A DNA stretch of 64,000 bases, taken from contig NC_092671.1 of assembly GCF_964355755.1 (NCBI RefSeq), positions 33,499,304-33,563,303 on the forward strand. Reading direction: 5' to 3'. The stretch's first letter is position 1, and each line of letters starts with the position of its first letter. Below the pieces are notes generated by a model. The model was given only the letters and a program-made list of their open reading frames with translations, was not told the origin of the DNA and did no database searches. Below, in pieces: positions 56,705 to 64,000 of the stretch. Source of the DNA: Antedon mediterranea. Its lineage: Eukaryota; Echinodermata; Crinoidea; Comatulida; Antedonidae. Made by a program: the position numbers and the translations under genes.

Positions 56705-58291
56705 GTGTTAGATACTTCAGATAGGCGTAAGAAGAAGCGACTGTGTCATATAAACATGTTGAAACCATACACAGCGATAAATAATACTGATACCTGTACG
56801 TCAACACCAGTTGCGTGTGTTGTTGAAGAGAATTCTGAAGAGTTTGGGGATCCTGATACATGTGTTAAGTTCAGTAATTCAGATGTCCTTGCAAACATTG
56901 AAGAGAAAGTTGGTCATTTATCTCGTGATCGTAAGGTTGAAATTGTTAGTTTGATATTTGGAAATCTGCAGTTGTTTTCGGATGTTCCAGGTCGAACGAA
57001 CTTAGTGGAGCATGATGTTAAGACAGCTGATTGTTCACCAATAAAACAAAATCCATATAGAGCAAATCCGTTCAAGATGAAGATATTACAAAATGAGATT
57101 GATTACATGATTAAGAATGATATAATCGAGCCTAGTTGCAGTGCTTGGAGTTATCCATGTATATTAGTTCCGAAGCCAGATAAATCGTATCGTTTTTGTA
57201 CTGATTATCGGAAGGTTAATGCTAAATCTACTACAGATTCATATCCCATACCGAGGACAGACGACTGTATTGATCGTGTGGGTAGTGCTAAGTTTGTCAG
57301 TAAATTTGATCTTCTAAAGGGTTACTGGCAAATTCCTTTAACAGAGCGTGCGAAAGAAGTGTCAGCTTTTGTAACTCCTATGGGTCTTAATCAGTATAAG
57401 GTCATGCCTTTCGGTTTAGAGAATGAACCAGCCACGTTCCAGAGATTGGTTAATGGTATAATTTCAGGGTTGGAGGGCTGTGAAGCTTATATAGACGATT
57501 TGGTTGTTTATAGTGATACATGGGATGTCCCTGTGCAGAGAATTAAGGCATTGTTTGACAGGTTGACAGCTGCAAAGTTGACAGTAAATTTGGTGAAAAG
57601 CGAGTTTTCCTGTGCAGAAATTGTGTTCTTAGGTCATAAAGTTGGTTGCGGAAAAGTGAAACCATTAAGTGCTAAGATAAAGGCAGTCTGTGATTTCCCA
57701 GTTCCAAAGAGTAAGCAGGAGTTAATGCGGTTCCTGGGAATGGCTGGGTTTTATCGACGTTTTTGCAGAAGTTTCTCAACGCTTGTAGCTCCATTAACGA
57801 ATCTGCTGAAAAAGAATGCAAGTTTTGTGTGGCAGGAGGAATGCAATAATGCGTTCATTAAAGTTAAAGCAATGTTATCAAACGAACCGGTGTTGATGGC
57901 TCCACAATTTGATAAACAGTTCTCGTTGATGATTGATGCCAGTGATGTTGGTTCTGGTGCTGTGTTGGCGCAAACAGACGAGAATGGTGTTGACAAGCCT
58001 GTGTGTTTCTACTCAAGAAAATTCAACCAGCATGAGAAACGTTATTCTACTGTTGAGAAGGAGACATTAGCTTTGATGTCAGCGTTAAAGCACTTTGAAG
58101 TGTATCTTGGATCTACTCCGTTTCCAATTGTAGTTTGGACTGACCACAACCCATTAACGTTCTTGGCAAGAATGAAGGACAAGAATCAACGCCTGTTGAG
58201 ATGGAGTTTAGCAGTTCAAGAAATGAATCTGGAAATTCATCATATCAGAGGAAAAGACAATGTTGTAGCTGACGCTTTGTCAAGAGTTTAG
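56705..58291 (+). CDS. Gmr1-like reverse transcriptase and RNase H
   Basis: 529-codon open frame. The reverse transcriptase spans about residues 90-270: YPCILVPKPDKSYRFCTDYR, SKFDLLKGYWQIPL, MPFGLENEPATFQRL and the catalytic box YIDD at 57488-57499. The connection follows, with FLGMAGFYRRFCRSFS. RNase H is C-terminal: MIDASDVGSGAVL, TVEKETLALMSAL, VWTDHNPLTFL and HHIRGKDNVVADALSRV, giving the D-E-D-D residues. The first about 30 residues are the tail of the integrase. It ends about 260 bp before the 3' LTR with nothing after RNase H, consistent with the Gmr1 order. The enzyme region looks intact. Confidence 0.9.
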   Translation: MLDTSDRRKKKRLCHINMLKPYTAINNTDTCTSTPVACVVEENSEEFGDPDTCVKFSNSDVLANIEEKVGHLSRDRKVEIVSLIFGNLQLFSDVPGRTNLVEHDVKTADCSPIKQNPYRANPFKMKILQNEIDYMIKNDIIEPSCSAWSYPCILVPKPDKSYRFCTDYRKVNAKSTTDSYPIPRTDDCIDRVGSAKFVSKFDLLKGYWQIPLTERAKEVSAFVTPMGLNQYKVMPFGLENEPATFQRLVNGIISGLEGCEAYIDDLVVYSDTWDVPVQRIKALFDRLTAAKLTVNLVKSEFSCAEIVFLGHKVGCGKVKPLSAKIKAVCDFPVPKSKQELMRFLGMAGFYRRFCRSFSTLVAPLTNLLKKNASFVWQEECNNAFIKVKAMLSNEPVLMAPQFDKQFSLMIDASDVGSGAVLAQTDENGVDKPVCFYSRKFNQHEKRYSTVEKETLALMSALKHFEVYLGSTPFPIVVWTDHNPLTFLARMKDKNQRLLRWSLAVQEMNLEIHHIRGKDNVVADALSRV

Positions 58292-58554
58292 ATAAAACAT
58301 GCATGAAATGATTTTAAAAGTTTTGTTGATTTTAAAAGTGTTTATTTAATTATAATATGTTAGTTGTGATAGAGTGATGCATTAATGGCATACACGGATT
58401 TAAAGTAATTATAACTTGTGAAATTTTAAAGAAGCAGTTGAAGTAAATTCATATCAACGACCTGTTAAAATAACTACTGTATAAGAAAAGATTTAAGATG
58501 TTATAGTAAACAGTTATAAGTTTAATCATATCAAACTTTCTTTAAGTGGGGGTG

Positions 58555-58685
58555 TGTGATGGGTTTGTCACACGGAAGTGAGCCCTCTAGAGTAAAAGAG
58601 GAGATGAATAAAGATGGACGACAACTACAACGTGTTTTGTTATGTTCTTATTGTTGGTTTCAGCCTAACGAGCGAGCCCGTAACA
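58555..58685 (+). repeat. 3' LTR of the Gmr1-like element
   Basis: 131 bp, preceded by a purine tract AAGTGGGGG and followed by the target duplicate GTAC. It differs from the 5' LTR at GATGAATAAAG versus GATGGATAAAG. Confidence 0.9.
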
Positions 58686-58811
58686 GTACATCGTATTTTT
58701 TTAGAAGAAAATTGTAATCTACCTTAATACTATTAGCCCTAGTATCATTCACTACCGTTTGTTCGGTCGATATCTACGCCTTGAAATATTGAATAAAAGT
58801 TTTTGCAGATA

Positions 58812-59407
58812 CGCCTTTTTAACGAAACGGAAGACATCTTCGATCGATGACAAACAATGTTGTGCAGGGAAGCGTAACCAACAGAAATAACATCCTCGGG
58901 GTATTTCAGGACACTGTTTTAATACTTACTGTGTTTTTCTTATCATCTTTTTCCTTTTGATTTGATACCCAGGTAGCAAGCCCATATGGGAACCATATGG
59001 GACCCTTATGAAAACATATAATATGGCTACCATATGGGTTTCCCATATGGGATTCCACTATCTTTGCACCCAAGAACCATATACCTATGGGTCCCAGAGG
59101 GAAGGCCCACGTAGCCCATATATAACCCACATGGGGCCCATATTTCAAAGCATAATATGGGCATCGTTTTTTGTTGCCCGAATGGGATTCTTCTTGTTTT
59201 GACACATCGGTAGATTGATGTAGGCTAATATTTTAAGAACATTTTACAGTAACAATTTTCTCCACAAGACTGTAATTTCTGTTGGTTATGCTTTCAATTC
59301 AATTCAATTCAAAATAACATTTATTTACTTTCTTTTAAAATTAAAAAAGCACAGCATTGTTTGTCATCGGTCGAAGATGTATTCCGTATGTTTATGGGAA
59401 CATAGAT
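58812..59407. mobile_element. Spacer inverted-repeat element with CATATGGG core (unit 3)
   Basis: Same organisation as 40568-41203. The left arm has TTCGATCGATGACAAACAA and GCGTAACCAACAGAAATAAC; the core at about 58975-59200 is rich in CCATATGGG; the right arm has ATTTCTGTTGGTTATGC and TTGTTTGTCATCGGTCGAAG. Confidence 0.6.
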
Positions 59408-61699
59408 ATATAATCATTCTTTATTTAAACTGCTTAATACAAACGTCAGTATTTGAATAAAACAAATAAATCAGTCGATCAATATTACAGTTTGTAGGCC
59501 ACTGTCCAAAGTACAATAGATGATAATACATACATTTAAATTTAATTAGGAGCAAAATAATAATATAAAATAAATAAAATACATGCAGGGTGCCAAAGAC
59601 AAATTTACACAAAGAAACTCTAAAAGAAACCCCGTAAATACAAATCTTTAGTATACTTTATTGTTGTTGTATATTTTAGCTCATATTTTTTTTCCTTTCG
59701 TGGTTAACCACCACCTATATTCATTCAATGTCATATTTTTTTTTATACATCTTCTACTTGTTTCCTCTTTAATATATCATAGGCCTACGTATACATATAT
59801 TTTCTTTTGTATTCTGTTAAAAAACAATTTAACACATTTCCATTAACACTTTTTTATTGACATAGTTGTTTTTTGTTTGTTTTTTTATCCATCTGCATAT
59901 TTTATACTTTTATCTATTATCTGTTAATACTGTACATTTAATTTTCAATAAATCCATCCAATTTTTGGATTATTAGTATTTTTTTTATAAATATGTATAA
60001 TCATAGTCTGCTATTACAGTTGCATTTGTTTGTATCAAATAAATTCATTTAACAACAACAATGCTATTCTCTCTCTCTTAACTAATGATTACTACTTAAT
60101 AATAACTATTTAAGCAACATTAACATAGTATTCTTCATTTAACATTGCTTTTTATTTCAAATAGACTTTAACGAACATTGCAAGTATAATAAGTAAGTCC
60201 AAGAAAAAAAAAAGAAACAGAGAGCATAAAATATAATTATAACGACATGAATATGGTATATTATATTTACCAATCTTAGTACCAATATTGCACATTCCTT
60301 GTGCTTAGTTCATTATGAAAGATTAATAAGATTGTTTTTATGTACATATGTTTATTTTGTTTAAATTTACATATAGAGAATTTTGCAATAAATAAAATTG
60401 TATTGATATATTTACAATACAATCTTAGCTCATAATGATTATTTATGTTAAGGGCATTTTTCCAGACAGCGGGCTATTACTTCGTCATCTTTCTATCATG
60501 TGCTTTATCGATGTTTGTTTCGAATGGCATAGTGAGTTACTTTAAAAAAAACAAAATACTGTATCTGGTTTTAGATTGGTAATGTGGATGTTTGGCGGAA
60601 TTAAGTCACCCACCGCCGAATAGCCTTGGAGATATGCAAAGTACTGTATTAAAGTAGGATAACATACTGATATGACGCCGAGATAATACAGTGCCGAAAG
60701 GTACATTATACAGCATTTAAAGTAAAAGGGAAATACAGTAAATAGGCATACTGTATTCTTTATATTTCAGTGTCTATTTTGTTTTAATTCTAAATAAGCA
60801 ACCAATTTGATAATAAAAGAATTTGTAATATACATCTGTATCTGTAACATATATTCTACGTATAAGCATTTTAACCGAACAATCATCTTTTCTATACTCG
60901 TAAGTCCTATCCATCTTCTTCATGACCAAACTTTGTTTGGGTGACAATTTCGGGCATCCCAAAGCCTCAGAAGACCTTGCTTCCGAAGACAAGTCGAAGA
61001 TGACGTTCTTTGTGACATCACAGGTCTTTTAAATAAAATCATAAAATTCACTCTTTGGCTCAGATATATACTGTTTCGTATGTTTTTCAGCGTTTCAAAC
61101 CCTCTTGAAATCATTCGAAACAATGTCAAAATGTTGGCTACATCATACCGTACGTTTCTGAGGCATTTCAGGTTATTATCTGTTTTTTCACTACGAAAGT
61201 AATTAAAAGTGTTCGTGTACAGCGCCACCTACCAATAATAATGTTGACGTTTACTCGGTTCCTGCTTTTATAGTCTAAATGACGCCCTCTTGAAATTCCA
61301 CATTCCATAGCTTTGATCCAGTGGTAATTTTTAAAATATTTAATAAGTCATAATTTAATAAATATTTAGTTTACGAACTTTTTATATAGACCATGGCCAT
61401 CTCCGTAGCAATATTGATGTTAAGTGCAGCATTCACACCAATCAGATTTTGTACTGCGGCGTGCATAGAGGACAAACTTTTTGTGTTTGCGCGCCTTTAT
61501 ATAGATATTAGGGAAAACCTTGTCACGTACGCGGAAAAAATTATTTCTAAAAATGAACATCAAACCAAAAATTGGCATACATTAACTGCTGACATTTAAA
61601 ACTGGTAAATTTACCTATAAAAACCGAACAAAAATGTTTTTTTGTCATTCGTTTTTTAAAATTTTGATATCAATAAGTAAACTGTGCTTTTTTTATATT
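59408..61699. other. Unit-3 spacer, nothing recognised
   Basis: Paralogous in part to 41204-43100 but without the Rex1-like fragment. The minus-strand stretch at about 60920-61100 keeps the RNSIYLSQ, ILFKRPVMSQRTSS and WDARNCHPN words. A plus-strand frame at 61393-61599 has no recognisable domain. Confidence 0.4.
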
Positions 61700-62084
61700 T
61701 TAATAACCATTGTCAAAGAACTTAACACAATCAAGAATCTCCTGTTCGTATGAAGCGCGTAACAATTTTGAAAGGCATTGTGGAATAGAATAGAGCTAAT
61801 GGGTGGCGCCATTATGAGCCATGGAGTAGTGCGCCCGCATCATATTAGAAAATCAAAATCATAGAGGGGATCTGCTAATACTATAGGGGGATAGAGAAAT
61901 TGACTGAACCCTCTATAGGAATTAATAGTTTTGACTTCTTAGTTTGGAGCGGGCGCTGCTCCATGCTGTGAAATGGCGTCGCCCAGTTTGACCTAAGTTT
62001 TAACCCTGTACTTCCATTACTGTGTTTTGAATGCAAATTGAAGAACAGGAGATTCTTGTGTTATAAGTTCTTTGCCATTGTCTG
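61700..62084. repeat. Imperfect palindrome (MITE-like)
   Basis: The left arm (CATTGTCAAAGAACTTAACA, CAAGAATCTCCTGTTC, then GGCGCCAT..GAGCCATGGAG) is mirrored by the right arm (CTCCATGC..ATGGCGTCGCC, then GAACAGGAGATTCTTG and AAGTTCTTTGCCATTG). The pairing spans nearly the whole 385 bp. No gene. Confidence 0.65.
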
Positions 62085-62626
62085 TTGTAGTAATTTACGA
62101 GGATTAGAGTTTCAAAATAATTGCAAAATGATAAATTTCTTAAAATTGAATACCTGAATATAAGAAGGGTCCAAGTCCACGCAATAGTGTTTAGAGAAAA
62201 TTAACAAAATAACTTATATATTCATATCTAAATGTAAAATGATATAGTACATGATTACAGGGCGGATCCAGGATTATTTTTGCGGGGGGGGGGGGGGGGC
62301 ACACGTACGCGATCGTAGAGAGAAAATACACTGGGGGAAGCCCAGAATAAAAATGCATTTTATGGTGTTCGAGATCACTCTAACGCACTCCTGATTCGAT
62401 CATCTGTAAAGGGTCTTGCACACCTGTTCACAGTTCCGAAGGGTGGCGAAAGTAGTGAGAAAGACTGAGAGAGGGCGTCCTATTTCGTCCCATTTTAGGG
62501 GAGCATATTATGAATATGCATCTCTCTGCACTCGCCTTCTGAATGAACATTTTAATACGCTGCGCTTTCCCAATGAATTGCCGATTCTTACAAAGGGAGG
62601 ATATCGCCTTGTTGTAACTACGTATA
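62085..62626. other. Spacer with a hAT-like end and a G16 tract
   Basis: CAGGGCGGATCCAGGATTA near 62259 resembles a hAT terminal sequence. It runs into a 16-G homopolymer at 62284-62299. The opposite end was not found. No gene. Confidence 0.4.
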
Positions 62627-62970
62627 GGCCTTTTTCACGAAACGGGAGACATCTTCGACCGATGACAAACAATGTTGTGCAACGAAGCGTAACCAACAGA
62701 AATAACATAACGTTTTCAGGAGATTTCAGGACACCATGTTAATTTAAAAATCGTAACTGTTCAACGGAAATGTTGAACAGTTAACTGTAAAATGTTCTTA
62801 AAAGATTTGCCTACATCACTGTGTGATTGAAAAAAAATATTTTTTCACTGCTTAAAATCCATCGAAAAAAACACCACAGTGTATAAGCATAGGCTGAAAA
62901 CGCTATGTTATTTCTGTTGGTTACGCTTTGTTGCACGGCATTGTTTGTCATCGTTTCGTGAAAAAGGCGC
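62627..62970. mobile_element. Compact member of the spacer inverted-repeat family
   Basis: The left arm, CTTTTTCACGAAACG to AACCAACAGAAATAACATAA (62627-62715), is mirrored by the right arm, TTATTTCTGTTGGTTACGC to TTTCGTGAAAAAGG (about 62903-62970). There is no CATATGGG core. It shows that the arms form a mobile unit independent of that core. Confidence 0.65.
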
Positions 62971-63311
62971 ATTGGTCCCTGGATGTAGCATTCAGATATC
63001 GACGCCCGCGGCGGCGTGAGCTGGGCCAACTTCTAAATATAGAAGAATTGTAACTTTAACTAGATTTGAACTCGTCACTACGGACGAGTTAGGTTATCCG
63101 CATCGCAAAAGCCACGTGCACGTCACGTCATAATCATTATACGCGCTTCTGTGGCATAATGGGAACGCGTTTAAGACAATGACTTGGGCCCTTCCTATAA
63201 TCATATATCATGTTTGTGCAGTGAAACAGACATATTATTTGTCAACAGAGGGCACTATTATCAAATGTGTAACTCATATACACAAGGTAGCCCAGTGACA
63301 ATTATTGTTTC
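62971..63311. other. Unit-3/unit-4 junction
   Basis: From about 63238 (GTCAACAGAGGGCACTAT) the sequence matches 43197 onward, marking the left edge of a fourth unit. No gene. Confidence 0.45.
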
Positions 63312-64000
63312 TGCTGCAACTGCTCAAAATACGGTATAAAAATACGCTATAAAATACGGTATTTTTTATACCGTATTTTTTAGTACCCCGTTTCTGCTAA
63401 CAATACTTCTTGGGTGGTCGGGTTAAATTTCATCCTTTTTACCCAAATTGCCATTCATTTATTTGGTCGATAATTAAAAGTCGCAATAAAGGAAGTTTTA
63501 CGTCTCATTTTCAACAGCCTAGCCCTAGTGATAGAGATGTTGTGAGAGCACAGAAAACATCGTAATGGGGACAAATAATTCGTTCTCTCCCCGAGTTATT
63601 GTCTTTTGCAATGTTGTACTGCTTCGCAGGCGCTTCATCTTTGAATTTACTTGCTTGGAGACAAGTCTATTCCGTACTCTTGCTGCTTTATTTTTTTAGA
63701 AATGTCTTTATAAATGTGGTTGTCCCTTTTATTACCTTTTAATTGGCCGGAAATTTTAGCTTTCCCACACAGATTTATATAGTAAATACTGTGACGTCTT
63801 CGCTCCACATTTTCGCCGAATATATCTATACACGTGTGTAAAACAGCTGACAGCAACAGAAAATAAAAACACGATGTTGACTTCATGTCACAGGTAAAAA
63901 AAATACGGTATTTTTTATTGGCAGCAGAAAAGGGTACAACAAATACGGTATAAATGTGTAAATACCGTATTTTATCCACAAATCTTGTGGGGAAAATACG
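63312..64000. mobile_element. TIR element with ATACGGTATTTT motifs, copy 2 (cut by window end)
   Basis: It starts CTGCTGCAACTGCTCAAAAT with ATACGGTATTTT clusters at 63334-63385, and again from 63902 to the end. The interior shares CTTCTTGGGTGGTCG and CATGTCACAGG with the copy at 43470-44264. Its right end lies outside the window. Confidence 0.6.

Larger units (their letters stand above)
53268..58685 (+). mobile_element. Gmr1-like Ty3/gypsy retrotransposon (integrase before reverse transcriptase)
   Basis: Full-length LTR element of 5418 bp. Two 131-bp LTRs differ at one visible position. A 4-bp target duplication GTAC lies at 53264-53267 and 58686-58689. Domain order is gag, protease, integrase, reverse transcriptase, RNase H. 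The reverse transcriptase and RNase H are clearly gypsy-type, but integrase lies upstream, as in Ty1/copia. That order is the hallmark of the Gmr1 group described from deuterostomes. The uninterrupted site is seen at about 40433-40450 in unit 2. It is recent by LTR similarity, yet it carries one in-frame protease stop and several frameshifts. Confidence 0.9.

Noticed and set aside
62284-62299. G16 tract as a regulatory quadruplex
   Set aside because: A homopolymer next to a transposon-like end is more simply slippage or assembly uncertainty.

Overview
The window is AT-rich, repeat-dense animal nuclear DNA. It has spliced genes, mostly on the minus strand, interspersed Ty3/gypsy, LINE, SINE and DNA elements, and no prokaryotic signals. 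An LTR element with integrase ahead of reverse transcriptase (Gmr1-like, known mainly from deuterostomes), a Mag-type gypsy element, a Rex1-like LINE and a 5S-derived SINE suggest an invertebrate deuterostome, perhaps an echinoderm. That assignment is inference.

Layout. 1-0.5 kb is a dimeric satellite. About 2-6.8 kb holds minus-strand exons of a secreted leucine-rich-repeat protein, with SINEs and inverted repeats in its introns. A lone plus-strand adhesion-GPCR-like exon lies at 9.86-10.01 kb. From about 10.4 kb to the right end the DNA is a degenerate tandem array of one locus: copy 1 at 10.57-15.10 kb, copy 2 at 32.21-39.67 kb, copy 3 at 45.04-52.84 kb, and the edge of a fourth unit after about 63.2 kb. 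The spacers carry inverted-repeat elements.

Main result. Each unit encodes, on the minus strand, a small secreted protein built almost wholly from micro-exons. A TATA box and a 17-nt exon are followed by a 71-nt signal-peptide exon, then exons of 33/30, 39, 27, 27 and 21 nt, and in copy 1 apparently 15 and 9 nt. All internal introns after the first are phase 1, so each micro-exon can be skipped without a frameshift. Lengths, phases and reading frames hold in all three copies. The architecture resembles the micro-exon genes (MEGs) of schistosomes, but I recognise no family.

Mobile elements date the array. Copies 2 and 3 share a LINE with the same frameshifts and are nearly identical around it. 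An L2-like LINE entered only copy 2, and copy 3 preserves the empty site. The Gmr1-like element entered only the copy-3 flank, with a GTAC target duplication; the copy-2 flank preserves the empty site. The unit-1 spacer holds a hAT-like element with an 8-bp target duplication and a Mag-like gypsy element. The gypsy element is interrupted by a Rex1-like LINE, itself interrupted by a 5S-derived SINE whose 3' tail matches the LINE in copies 2 and 3.
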